DNA of 64,000 nt from Haberlea rhodopensis (taxonomy: Eukaryota; Streptophyta; Magnoliopsida; Lamiales; Gesneriaceae), in assembly GCA_907163345.1 (NCBI GenBank), contig CAJQUN010000003.1:3900108-3964107 (forward strand), written 5' to 3'. Shown here in pieces: positions 36,355-48,035 of the stretch. How positions within the stretch are numbered: position 1 is the stretch's first letter; each line of letters starts with the position of its first letter. Under the pieces are notes generated by a model. The model saw only the letters and a program-made list of their open reading frames with translations, was not told the DNA's origin and ran no database searches. A program made the translations under genes and the position numbers.

Positions 36355-37262
36355 TCATATGATACAACAAGTGGGTCTTCCATTCAGTATGCCCTCAAGA
36401 TTGGCATGATTGTAACAGTGTAAGCTAGTTGCTCCAACAACTTTCGGTTTGAAGTGGTAGGCACGGGAGAATGATTCTTGACTTGGCTTCATATCTTGGA
36501 GGATGTAGTGTGGTGAAGTTGGCATCGATGGAAAATACGGATCCATATATGGCATAGAACATGTCTCCATCGATGGGCTCAAATCAAAATCTTCGAAAGT
36601 CTCTTACTTCTCCAACATCACACTCAACTCATCTTCACATGGGAACTCCTCAGATAACGTCTCTGAAGTAGGCTCAATCTCTTGAAGAGGCTCAAGTTCC
36701 CTTGACTTTTCCACATGAGTAGGATCACTCCCCCAAACTTGGTTGGTTGAGTGATCATCATCATATAACCCAACTCGATTCATCGCCTCTTGATTTGTAG
36801 CTCTCGTATCTTCCTCCTGGCAGCTAGTTGAAATTGTTTCCATAAGAACCGTTATTTGCTGCTTCAGGTGGCACATCGAGTTGGTTTGGCACTCCAAACT
36901 GTTCTCAGTTGATGCCATGAATCTTATTAAGGTATCCTCTAACTGAGTCGTGGCGTCTGCATAACTATCTCTAATCTCTTCGTGATGTTCAAATGGTTGG
37001 GGCGTATCATTAGGGTAATGAGGCTCCGGTGGGTATTGGTGACTCCAACCTTGTAGTGAAGGATCACAATACCAGCGGTAATCAAAGTCCGCCATATCAT
37101 GGACAGGTGCAACACACTGTCCTCATCTCTATCAACCAGGGGACACCCAGTCACCAGTGCTCCGTTGAATACCCATTCTCGTGTCTGTGCATCCAGCCCT
37201 TTGAAGAAATATTGCAGGAGAGTATAGTTCGAAAAGTTGTGATGCCGGAATGTGTTGGACAA
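36355..37262 (-). pseudogene. Gag-like fragments of the LTR element
   Basis: Three minus frames overlap. 37,262-36,939 reads NYTLLQYFFKGLDAQTREWV, like the gag region of Athila-type elements (F-x-G-L, then a short step to the conserved aromatic). 37,095-36,604 is an acidic Q/E-rich linker (MADFDYRWYCDPSLQGW). 36,582-36,355 is a short tail. The frames shift between pieces, so no full gag is encoded. No zinc knuckle was seen. Confidence 0.6.
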
Positions 37263-37460
37263 TTCATTGAATCTCCCTAACGCTGCATAAAACGGCTCTA
37301 AATATTATTGGGCAAATCTTGTGAAAACTTGTTGATGAAACATCACAAGTACCTTGCAAGAAAAATAAATAAAACAATTACAGTTTTTTTTTAAATATAT
37401 ACAAAAGAAAAAAATGGTTAAATTACAGTCAAAGCTTCTCGTATGATATTACTAAAGTTA

Positions 37461-37479
37461 GTCCCCGGCAACGGCGCCA
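37461..37479 (-). other. Primer-binding site (tRNA-Asp)
   Basis: On the minus strand it reads TGGCGCCGTTGCCGGGGAC, starting seven bases from the LTR edge. The plus strand shows the tRNA-Asp 3' end ccggcaacggcgcca. Confidence 0.85.
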
Positions 37480-38014
37480 AAAACTTGATCGTGATTTATT
37501 TAAACAATAAATTATCAAAGCAACACGATTATACCGCAAGTGCACGATGTCAAGTTTTAGTATAGATAGAAAGAATACGGATTGTCGAACCCACATGGAC
37601 TAACAAGAAAGTACCAAATAAGAAGTTTTTAACTATATTTAACCTACGAAATTGAATTTAATAAAATACTAAATAACTAAAGTAACTACTAATCCAACCA
37701 AGTCAATAAAAGTTAACAAGAAAAATCCAATAGAGAAGATTATCGAGACTTTGGCTCACCAATGTAATACCCTACAATTCTCGATTGAATATCCAAATAT
37801 TTCTAAGGTGACGAGTTCTCCAAATTTATCTAATATACTCTCTCGAGTTATATTAAATCTTATATCAAATTGCAGTAAGTTACTCTCGTGTACTTATTTA
37901 ACAACTCAATATTGTATTAAGATCCGTGAAAACTGATAGCTTTCGACTACTAGATATCTATAGTTATATTTAACGTCATCTCTCGATCTCGATCTGAAAT
38001 CCATGGTATGAGTT

Positions 38015-39738
38015 TGTTGGGTTTTAGGAACCCGAATAATCTTGTTTTGATGTTAACAAAACTTGTTATTGTGTTGCTAACATAATTAATCAAATGTGCA
38101 GTTCATAGATCATGATTAGAAGCTTGATGAATTAAAAAGAAGTAGCTTGAAAATATCAAGCTGGACCAAGACTGAAATCATGTCAGAGCGGATTGTTTCG
38201 ATCATATCCCATAGCTCGGCTATCGAAATGACGTGCTTCTAAAGATGTTGAACAGCCAACTCAAAATACTAAAAGTCATATTTCACAACAGATCGGCTAG
38301 TTCGAATGTTATCAAGGAGAAAAGACGCCTGTAAGATCGAGCTGTACCGCGAAGAAACAACAAGTTGTTACAACAAGCGACTGTCAGTATGTTGGGCATA
38401 ACTCTTAGTTCGCTTATTGGAACGAGACGATTCAGCATGGGTTGGAAAGCTAAGAAGAATACCTACAAGTCATCTTCAGGAGTAGAGAGCTGAATCGGAG
38501 TTTAAGAAGGCCAAAAGACATCTGCAAGTTGATGATCCTGCTGCTGAAACATGGAATATTTCAGCATGCGCATGGTCTGGCATTTCGAGCATCTCGATCT
38601 CATACGAACTCGGAATCGAGTAATTCTTGATTATTTGGAAAGCTAAGACAAAGGGCTACAACTTTCATGTTCATCACTTTTCCCAGAAATCAAAGAATCA
38701 AGAGCTACAAACAACGGATCGGAAGAGCAAGTTTATCAAGCTGTTTTGTATCAAGCTTGTCTTGCATCAGACTGATCCGGCCAGACTGATCTGTCCAGAA
38801 GACTGATCTAGACCCAGATTGATCTGTCCAGAAGACTGACCCGGTCAGACTGATCTGTCCAAAAGACTGATCTAGACCCAGACTGATCTAGACCCAGACT
38901 GATCCGGCCAGACTGATCTGCACAAGACTGATCCGGCCAGTCCAGTCCGAAATACAAAGAGCCCAGAAACCAGAATATGACCGTTGCAAGCTCGGGAATG
39001 GTGCAGAACATTTTCCAACGGGCATATTCTTGTGTCTAACGTATATATCATTGTTTGGGGCCATATATACAAGTCTTGGAAGCTCAAATAAGGAGATTGA
39101 AGATCAATCCAAGCAAGATAAAAGCAAACACACTTGGGATTCAAAATGGGCAGCTTACAAGAAGAGAACAACTTGAAAGAGAGCAAGCCCAGATTTTAGG
39201 CACCACTTACCTTGCTATATCAGATCTAGTTAGAGATCATTTGTACCATATATATTCACTCTATTCATTGTATTTGAGAGCTTAATAGATGAGTGGATAT
39301 CATTGTAATGGTTGATGGTTTATCACAACCGATGAGAGATCTTTGTATGTGAGACATTAAAGAACATACATAGTTGAGTTGCTAGGAGTTCTAGTTGGAT
39401 GGGGCATATCCAACTGGATCGGGTTTGTACAAAGAGTTGTATAAATCAAAGTCTTATAATGGATCCTTCCATGAGGTGGAAGAAGGGGAGATGTAGAAGG
39501 ATTACACCACCTTAGAACTTCCATAAACAAATGCTTGTTTATTTACTTTACTTGCATATCTTTAAAATGTCTTTCAAATGGTTAATCGGTTATAGTTATT
39601 TCGAGTGTCTTCCGCTCAGTTTTGTAACCGAACTCGATATAATCTCTCGGTGTAATTATTTCAAGAACACGAGCTATTGAAGCTCGAGTTGGTTGAACTC
39701 GGGTGTGGACTAGCCACCCACCCAAATCGATCCTGACA
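38015..39738 (+). mobile_element. Solo LTR inside another LTR, TSD GAGTT
   Basis: It begins TGTTGGGTTTTAGG, ends CGATCCTGACA, and is flanked by GAGTT at 38,010-38,014 and 39,739-39,743. The empty site is preserved in the sister LTR at 33,940-33,960, which proves the insertion. Length is 1,724 bp. The copy at 49,262-50,705 is the same family in reverse orientation. No internal region is present, so it arose by LTR-LTR recombination. The TGTTGGG start suggests copia. Confidence 0.9.
38768..38950 (+). repeat. Minisatellite within the solo LTR
   Basis: About ten copies of a 13- to 19-base unit, with words such as cagactgatctgtccagaag and ctagacccagactgat. Units vary in length and order. Confidence 0.75.
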
Positions 39739-40656
39739 GAGTTATTAATTCCGTATCATAAAATCATCTCTCAATCTCAATTACGTTACTAGCATCATTA
39801 AAAGGTGATCAATCCCTCAAAAGCATTAAAATCATAAAACATACGCAAAGAACTATAAGAATTCAATCATCAAATCGAAGGTTCATAACAAAGGTTCGCC
39901 TAGCCTCGATAATAATCTTAGTTCCTCATAATAAATCAAAAACAAAACAAAACTAAGAATTAAAGATGAATAAGAACTCTCGATGTCGACTTCGTTCGTA
40001 GATCCATGCTTCCTCTCTCGCTTCCTTCTCAATCGCCTCTTGAATCTCCTTGTTGAAGATGTTCCAAGATCCTAGGATGTTTTGATGGATGGATGTGGAT
40101 GTTGGTGATATGGAGGATTGAAGATTGAGGCTCTTCCTAGGGTTTATTATGAGCAAAAAGTCGCCAAAAATGCCTGAAAAATTCTATATATCATGTTGGA
40201 GGAGTTTCAAGTAAGTTGGACACAAAATAACCAAGATGGAAACAAAATCCCGAAATTTTTGAGTTAAGGCGATCGATCGCTTCAAATGAAGCGATCGATC
40301 GCATTTTGCTACTGCCTAGAGGCGATCAATCGCCTCATTTGAAGCGATCGATCGCTTCCTCTGATTTTCAGCAAATTACGATTATTCTATTGTAGGGTTG
40401 TTCCCCTTGGCTTTTGCTGTTGTGGACTCAAAGAACTTTGATAATTGGTGTTGGTTTCTATCTTGCTTGAGCAAGATTGTAGATAATTGTGGATATATTG
40501 TTTATATATCTGATCGGAATGTTGGTTTGATGGAGGCTTTACCTGTTGTGTTTGGACCTTCTCCAAAATATTTTTTTGTCTTTATCATTTGAAATGCAAC
40601 CTCCGGGACAGATACGCTGGCAAACTTTTTTGGAACCAGTTCCGGGAAAGGATGTG

Positions 40657-42233
40657 TGATGTGACTAGAAATAGACACATCTATTGCGCTTAATTGTCTA
40701 CGATTTGGTATATTTTGATGGATAAATTGATACATATGCTACCTAATCGTATATTTGTGTAAATGTAGGGAAAGGTGAAGAAATCAAGCTAAAATGATGA
40801 AAAAAGCAATAAAATTGAAGAAAAGAGGAAAAAACCAGAATCCAAGACACATGTTGCTCCTTTCTCCTCAAATTTCTATATGTTCGAGCCATGTTTTGGA
40901 CATGTGGTTCATAGAAAAGTTGTAGAACTTTGAGTTATCTTTGCGTGGACAGCTGATTCATCAAATTCGGAGTTTGGACGAGAAAGTTACGGCCAAAATA
41001 CGAAACTCGTCAGAAAAATGGAAGACATGCGTAATTACGCCATTAGCAGGCGTAATTACGCCAATGCTACGGCATGGACAGGCGTAATTACGCCATTCGG
41101 AGGCGTAAATACACCAGAACGCAGGAAGCCATATTTTTGACACATCACCAGGCGTCTTTACGCCATTTTCTGGCGTAGCTACGCCAGCAGAGTTTTGGAA
41201 AGTGTAAGGACTTGATTTCTTTCCTTCCCACATGGATTCTAACCTACTCCATCAGCCTCCCTATACATATATGGACGAAAATCAGACTAAAAAACATCTA
41301 GATAGTTAGGGTAGAATAGTTTTAGAATAGTTTTATATTTTTTCTTTCAATTTTGTTGGAGACGGCTACGAAGATCGAAGCGAAGGTGGGATTGACACCT
41401 CGACGAGCGGAGATCGGATTAGTTTTCTTTCCCTTGTTTTTATTTATAGTTTCGTTTTAATTATGTGTAACTAGTTTTAATTCTTGGTTGAGGAAGACAA
41501 ATCCTTGGATTTTATTTATCTTGGGGAGATTCTTACGCTTTAATTATCAATTTTATTGAGTATCAAGAGTTTTTCTGATTTAATTGATATGATTGTTGTG
41601 TTTGTTTATTGGATTGACAACCTAGTAACTTGCATGAAATCTAACGCTAAATTAGATATCAAATACGGAATCGTTTGATCCCTCTAATTTACGAAGCAAC
41701 TAAGATTGATAATTGCCTGCTGTTGGTGTTATTAAATTCTTAGGAAAAACGATTGGATGATTAATTCTAACGGCTGTGGTTTTTATTGATTAGATTCATC
41801 AAACTTACTAGTTTTGAAACTATCATTGATTTAATCTTAACGGCTGTAGTTTTGGTTAAAGATTTGATAAGAGTTGAATTGAATGCTGTTTTATATTTGA
41901 CTACAATTAAGGTAAGAGAAGAATTAGATTTCCAATTGATGAATATTCAAGTAAAATTGAGTTTTTTTTGTGAATCGATGAAATAGATGATAATTCCAAG
42001 GAAGAGTCGACCGATACCAAGAATCGCTTTCATTAGTTAATCTTTGATTTTAATTTTAATTAGTATAATTCAACTTCACAACCCCATCTTTTATTGTTTT
42101 GATTTTGATTTTCATTAACACAAAGATTCACACCTCCTTGTGGGATCGATCCCTACTCACGCTACTACATTATTGTTATCAATCTTGAGGATTGAGTGGG
42201 GTTAATTTGGGCGTACACGATAAGCGCACACCA
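40657..42233 (+). mobile_element. Solo LTR in a transposase exon, TSD ATGTG
   Basis: It starts TGATGTGACTAG, ends AAGCGCACACCA, and is flanked by ATGTG at 40,652-40,656 and 42,234-42,238. Removing it rejoins the transposase frame across the break in phase. The LTR is 1,577 bp. It carries palindromic ggcgtaattacgcc motifs at 41,035-41,185 and, near its end, cttgtgggatcgatccctac, a string seen in Athila/Tat-type LTRs. No internal region. Confidence 0.88.
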
Positions 42234-42934
42234 ATGTGTTACTTGTTGGATGAGTGTGCATATTCGCCGACGGTGGCTATTTTCACAGAGAAGCTTGCTA
42301 TTTTGAAATGAGAATATGGTTCAATTGTAGAAGGGTTTTACAGGGTCTATCTTTGGAGAAATGGACAAATGCTTACTCATGTGGCATGCGATATGGAGAG
42401 ATGTATTCAAATGCAGCGGAGTCTTTAAATTCTTGGATATTAGAGGCAAGGGGTCTGCCTATTACTCACATGGTGGATTGTATCCGGGTTAAGCTGATGA
42501 GCTGGTTTTATGATAGGAGACCAATGGCTGCACAATGAAGTGGGGTTCTGTGTGCGAAGATGGAAAAGAAATGGTCTTTTTACGGAAGATCAAGGTCGTG
42601 CGTGAAATGTGAAGATGTCTTCTGACTGTTGTTTCGAGGTGTTTTCATATCCTCCAGTTACTGTGCGCCTTGATATTCGTACGTGCACTTGCTATCAGTG
42701 GCAGCTTGATGGACTCCCATGTCCTCATGTGATGTTGTATTTAGGAGGAACAAGATGGCCATAGATGAAGTTGTTGATGTATATTTCCATGTTCGTACCT
42801 ATAAGAGTTGCTATGTAGGAGTTATAATTCCGATTTCAGGACATTCAAGTGATAATTTTGCTCAGATTGACACGGAAATGAATATTTTACCTCCACAAAC
42901 GAAAAGGCAACCGAGTCGTCCAAAGAAGAGGTGA

Positions 42935-43719
42935 ATTAGTTCCAAATGTGAAAACATTCGACAATTGCGTTATAGTCGATGTAAAAAATATGGACATAAT
43001 AGAAAAACTTGTAAGGAACCTATTTGATGTTTTTTGTAAGTTTAAGTTGAACAAATTTTAAATGCAGAAAATATTTGTTTGATTTGCTATTGGTAATTTG
43101 AATAACAAAATGATACAAATACATGCACCGTTTCTGTCTATAGTTGTATGTAATTTACGTGCACCTATAGATATAAGTTTCACAGATAGGTGCATGTCAT
43201 ATACATGCACCAATAGATTCAAGTTGAACATGGATAAATGCAAATGTGTATTTTATAGGTGCTTGTGATATACGTGCACCGATAGAAACAAAATGTGAAT
43301 TGGTGCATGTGTACTTACATGCACCGATATATTCAAGTTGTACATGTTGGATAAATGCAACTGTGTTTTCTTTCTGTGCATGTATTATACATGCACAGAT
43401 AGAAACAAAAAATTAATGCATGTGTATTTACATGCATCGTTGATTTGAATAACAAAAGTAAACAAATACATGCACGCTTTGTCTATAGGTGCATGTGATT
43501 CACATGCACCTATAGACTCATTCGGTGCATGCGAAGGAACACACGCAATAAGAATTAAACAAAGTGCACTTGTAGGATTCAACTTTGTCCAGTTCATCAT
43601 TAACCAACTAAAACACCAATATGAGTCTGTACATTTATTCAAGAACAAAAGTTTGTTTGTTTACAAAATTATACAATTACAATACAAATTATATCTACAA
43701 CAAAGTATTATTTGTTGTC
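42935..43719. other. Junction between the two MULE-borne genes
   Basis: The 3' side of the transposase and the 3' side of the Ulp1-like gene meet here. Most of the interval is occupied by palindromes, annotated separately. No other gene. Confidence 0.5.
43137..43517. repeat. Palindrome cluster 2 (six copies)
   Basis: Copies at about 43,137-43,171, 43,184-43,218, 43,252-43,286, 43,298-43,333, 43,371-43,405 and 43,481-43,517. The last has 17-bp perfect arms (GTCTATAGGTGCATGTG) and a 3-base loop. Arm variants GGTGCATGT, TGTGCATGT and AGGTGCATG are matched on the other side, so many changes are compensated. Spacers repeat aacatgttggataaatgcaa. Confidence 0.88.
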
Positions 43720-44612
43720 TTATGCATTTTGGAGGATGACTTTCATCATTTTCGCTCTATAAATACTATTTATATCTACATTTGAATGCTTGGGCACTTC
43801 TTGTCCTCTCATAATTCTTTCCATGTTCATGCAAATAAACACGGCAGAGTCTGCAGAGCCAGACTTTTGCTGCATTGCTTCTTTGAATGGTATGATTTTG
43901 TATGTATCTTCACTTGGACTGTAGGTGATGCCTACTGAAATGGGAGACTCCTGAATGATTTTCTTCATCTTCTCTTCAACGTAGACTTTCTATATATTGG
44001 AAGAAGTATTGTTATCAACTGGTTAATTTTATTAAAAGTGTTGAATTTTAACAAAATAAGTGTATTTAAAGTAAACCTTACCAGTAATTGGCCCTTTCAA
44101 AGTAATAATCAGTCTCCCCCTCAATTCGTGGCCTTATTGAATTGTAATGAGTCCAAACTGGCTCTTAAATATCAAAGACAAGTAGTGTCCAGTGGTATTT
44201 TGGTGTTTTTAAGTGGTCTTCTTTGCCTGGTGTGTTTATTGGAAAACCAAAAACCTATTTGACATTGCCTCTAGTAGGAATTTATCAATGTTGTTTTCTG
44301 ATGAGTCGTGTAGTAGCTTCCTAGTGAGATTAGTGATGCGTATTGCTAGCGAATTTGTATGAAATAATTGCATGATATACGAATATCAAAAGTTGAATGC
44401 TAAGAGAGCACTTTGTTTAATGAGAAAAAAAATTAATAGTTGAGTTTTATTACCCATCACATGCTGTTAAACACATAGGCTATCTTCTTTTTTCCGGTCT
44501 TGGCAATGCTGTTATTTACAATAATCGTCCAACGGTCAATCATCTGTAAGTAATGATAAATCAGTTTCACAGATATGTATGGTAGTTCATGTGCGAGACA
44601 TACACCTAATGT

Positions 44613-45010
44613 TCTGTCGGTGCATGTGTATTTACATGCACCGATATATTCAAGTTGTACATGCTGGATAAATGCAACTGTGTGTTTACATCGGTGCATG
44701 TGATATACATGCACCGATAGAAACAAAATGTGAATTAAAAAAAATGTGAATTGGTGCATGTTATTTACATGCACCGATAGATTCAAGTTGTTCATGTTGT
44801 ATAACTGCAACTTGTTTTCTATCAAAAATACATGAATCGTTGGTACTTATCACGTAAAATCATTATAAAAGATATAATCAAGCCTCGCATGTTGGATAAA
44901 TGCAACTAATGAACTATCGGTCCATGTATATCACATGCACTGATAGGAAATCATTGAATAAAATGCATATGTGTTTCTATCGGTGCATGTATTATATATG
45001 CAACGATAGA
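44613..45010. repeat. Palindrome cluster 3 (five copies)
   Basis: Copies at about 44,613-44,648, 44,688-44,720, 44,750-44,783, 44,913-44,946 and 44,976-45,010, between two exon-like segments of the Ulp1-like gene. Arms are GGTGCATGT with TATC/GATA extensions. Intervening text, such as attcaagttgtacatgctgg, is also repeated. Confidence 0.88.
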
Positions 45011-46296
45011 AACCAAATGTTAATTAATGCTTGTGTATCAAGCAAAATCATTAGGAAAGTATAATGCAATTGACTTACATCATTGGCAAGAGGTACATCG
45101 TGAATGATTTCAGCAATATCCGATACAAATAACTTTTTGTTGGTGAATTTGTCTTTCCAGATGAGTCCCCTGCACACAGTCGAAGAGTCAGTGTCAATGA
45201 AGTGTTGTTTAATTAAATTAGACGTACCATTTTCCATCTGTCTTGTTTATATTCATTATGTGAGACTTTTCATCTGCTGTTAAGAGCTTCATGGCAGGCA
45301 TTGTGGTTTTGAACTTGAGCGGTACATTGTCTTTTTTCGCCTTCCCTTTTTGTTTTGTATTGATTCCACTCCTGCCTCCTTTTTTTCTCCCTCTTCGTTG
45401 TTTTTCTTGGTCCTCTTTGCCTTCCTATTATCAGGGTATGTGTGGTCCATCTCCATTTTTTGCTGCATGTCCACCCTTTTCTTGATCCTCTTGACAAGGG
45501 ATGTTTGTTCTTGCTTTTCTTTAAAGATCTGTCTTTTTCTTCATTAATGATGGAGGAGGCAGCTTTGACATTGAGAATCTCATTTTTCAGTGAATTATTC
45601 TTTTCATTTACCCTTTCAAGGTCGGCATAGAGCTGTGTTATTATAGTTTCGAGCTCATCTTTTTTTTTTTATTTCTTCGTAGTTGTCTTTAATTTCTTTC
45701 ATTTGCTCGTCTCTTAGAAAAAGATTTGCTTTTGTTTCTTCCAGCTGGGTTGTTAGTTCCGCATATTCAAAAGATTGCGGTGTTGGAATTTTTTCTTGCT
45801 CATGATAAAAGGAACCAACAATTCTTCAGCTCTATTATTTCATTATCCTTTGTCATGAGCTTCGCCTTCATTTCTTCAATCTCTGTTACAAGTGATGCAG
45901 CTTGAAGAATTTCTTGGGCTTGTGTGGCATCAAGTTCATTCCTTTCTTCAGACATATTGGCAACATTTTCTTCGTTCTGGGCTAGTTCCTCATGAATAGC
46001 GACATCCACCATGTTGCCCTCCATTTCAATGTGTTCATCATTGAATATATTTTCCTTTGTACTTTGTTCCTTCAGTTCCATTAGGACTCCGGCAATGGTG
46101 TAGTTCGTTGTTGTCAAATATTCAGCTGTTTTTTGTGTTTCAAGTGAGAATATTTTGTTTGCATTCAAATCTGGAAGTTGATATGCCATTGGAGATTCTG
46201 TAGCACATGCAATGTCTTTGTTCAGCATTTCGTCTTCTTCAAATGAAACTTGCAGAGGTTTTTTTGCTATTTGCAATGGAATTGTTGCAAGTCTAG

Positions 46297-46583
46297 TTAA
46301 ATTGCATGCACCAGCATAGTTTCATTGCATGCACCAGCGTATTTAAATTGCATGCACCTAATGAACTATCGGTGCATGTATATCACATGCACTGATAGAA
46401 ACAAAATGATAATTAATGCCTGTGTATTTACATGCATCGTTAGTACATATCAAGTAAAATCATTATAAAATATATATTCAAGCATCACATGTTGGATAAA
46501 TGCAACTAATGGTATATCGGTGCATGTGATTAACATGCACCGGAAAAAATGTGAATTGGTGCATGTGTATTTACATGCACCGA
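46297..46583. repeat. Palindrome cluster 4 with three tandem half-units
   Basis: Three ttgcatgcaccagcatag-type half-units at 46,297-46,350, then palindromes at about 46,365-46,399, 46,515-46,542 and 46,556-46,583. Confidence 0.85.
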
Positions 46584-46716
46584 TTGATTCAATTGTTCAT
46601 GTTGGATAAATGCAACTTTGTTTTATGCTTGTGTATTTACATGCATCGTTAGTACATATCAAGTAAAATCATTATAAAAGATTTATTCAAGCATCGCATG
46701 TTATATAATTGCAACG

Positions 46717-46758
46717 AAGTAGACTGGTGCATGTGATATCACATGCACCAGTCTACTT
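46717..46758. repeat. 42-bp perfect palindrome without spacer
   Basis: The left half is AAGTAGACTGGTGCATGTGA plus T, and the right half is its exact reverse complement, with no loop. Its right arm begins the tandem array that follows, whose units repeat tgcatgcaccag. Confidence 0.93.
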
Positions 46759-47095
46759 AAATTGCATGCACCAGCATAAAATTGCATGCACCAGCGTAGT
46801 TAAATTGCATGCACCAGTGTAGTTATATTGCATGCACCAGTCTACTTAAATTGCATGCACCATCATAGTTATATTGCATGCACCAGCCTAGTTGCATTGC
46901 ATGCACCAGCATAGTTAAATTGAATGCACAAGTCTACTTAAATTGCATGCACTAGCATAGTTTCATTGCATGTACCAGCCTAGTTCATGGCATGCACCAG
47001 CATAGTTAAATTGCATGCACCAGAATAGTTTCATTGCATGCACCAGCCTAGTTTCATTGCATGCACCAACATAGTTAAATTGAATGCACAAGAAA
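46741..47095. repeat. Tandem array of a 23-bp palindrome-arm unit (about 16 copies)
   Basis: The unit is close to attgcatgcaccagcatagt, with variants (agtctactta, cctagtttc, gtgtagtta). Copies are single-sided arms in one orientation, so the array grew by tandem duplication, not by fresh palindromes. It lies in the intron after the FIPRFLKW exon of the Ulp1-like gene. Confidence 0.9.
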
Positions 47096-48035
47096 CTTAC
47101 ATAATCACGGGCGAGCTCTTTGATGTCAATGTTTTTAATCCTTTTGTAAAAATCCTCAAGATTCCACTTAAGGAACCTTGGGATAAAGTTAGGCTTGACT
47201 GGATTTATGAGCTCTGCCATCTCACATAACCAATACTGCAAAGTATATAGAATCGATGTTATTATAAAAACATTAAGAAATAATTGTTGTTTAATTATTG
47301 ATTATAAAGGTGTCTTACAGGAAGTAATAGAACACGGCCGGAGTGTTTTTCAGAATCAGGCTGCATCAGGCTGTTGAGAAATGTATTCAATATGTGTTTG
47401 GACCAATCGTAGCTGCAAATCATGTCCAGGTCCTCAACAACCGATGTGTACGCCCATGGAATGTTCGATGATTTTGTTGATATGAAAAAGGCTGCAAGAA
47501 TGTATAGAGTCACCAAACGAGCAACGTCATTGACATCAGTATCAATGTTGCTTTGTGCCTTTATTTTCAATTTTTTGTAGATTAAACTATTGCTCATCCT
47601 TATGTTCTTTTTATCTCCTTTCTTTTCTGGAAAGCACCTATATAAGAATTCCCTATGTTTGTAATCCTGAAGCTGCATATCAATGTCTTCTTTACCATCT
47701 CTTATTCCAAAGAGTATACGCACGTCACTTGTCCTTATTTTCATGGTATATACTCCTGTTGAAGCAGCCAATGATGACTTTTACTAATATGTCACGCTTT
47801 TGCAATGATCAAGGACAATCATGTTGGAAAAAACAGAGTTCAGTAAAGGCCAGAACGGTGTCTTCAGAGTTCAAGTGTCTTTATCTCTGTTATAACTGCC
47901 TGTAGGTTGGCCTGATATGTGGTTTGTTTATTCCATTTCTTTGTAATTTCTTTTGAGCTTGGTAATGATGGAGGTGTAATTGAGAGAAAATTTTATGTTA
48001 GTTAGAAAACTAAAACAAAGAATTTAATAAGTTGA

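Larger units (their letters stand above)
33432..40383 (-). mobile_element. Gag-only Ty3/gypsy-type LTR retrotransposon, nested in the MULE
   Basis: The LTRs at 33,432-34,586 (1,155 bp) and 37,486-40,383 (about 1,169 bp after removing a later insertion) share long near-identical text, such as the gatttatttaaacaataaa start and the cagcaaattacgatt end. The primer-binding site at 37,461-37,479 next to the right LTR reads TGGCGCCGTTGCCGGGGAC on the minus strand, complementary to the 3' end of plant tRNA-Asp. The element therefore runs on minus, with its 5' LTR on the right. The 2.9-kb interior encodes only gag-like sequence, with no reverse transcriptase or integrase seen. Athila/Tat-like elements share this primer site. 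It is a non-autonomous copy. I found no clear target duplication. Confidence 0.85.
37486..40383 (-). repeat. 5' LTR of the gag-only element, split by a solo LTR
   Basis: Matches the left LTR on both sides of an insertion at 38,015-39,738. The pieces are 37,486-38,014 and 39,744-40,383, with the GCGATCGATCGC cluster at 40,268-40,352. The flank on the right (attctattgtag) is the acceptor side of the transposase intron. Confidence 0.85.
31901..42934 (+). pseudogene. Mutator-like (MULE) transposase, interrupted
   Basis: Segments in order: a 5' frame at 31,901-32,881 with an N-terminal region, a palindrome-rich linker, then the MuDR DNA-binding region (VGQVFRCGVVEFRSELSKYS) and DGCGWFVSA with QHSH. 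After a frameshift near 32,780-32,880, 32,790-33,215 gives CRPILFLDGTFLK, with the first catalytic Asp in DGT. A probable intron follows (donor near 33,215, acceptor ctattgtag near 40,396), filled by palindromes and an LTR element. At 40,397-40,590 come VPLAFAVVDSKNFDNW and ISDRNVGLMEAL. A second LTR interrupts at 40,657-42,233. At 42,254-42,538 come KWTNAYSCGMRYGEMYSN and AAESLNSW. A SWIM zinc finger, CTCYQWQLDGLPCPHV, lies near 42,690-42,730. Internal stops and frame changes make it non-functional. The domain order is that of plant mudrA-type transposases. Confidence 0.85.

Noticed and set aside
46741..47095. CRISPR-like spacing of repeats
   Set aside because: The sequence is plant nuclear DNA. 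Units are contiguous or separated by repeated text, with no unique spacers and no cas genes.
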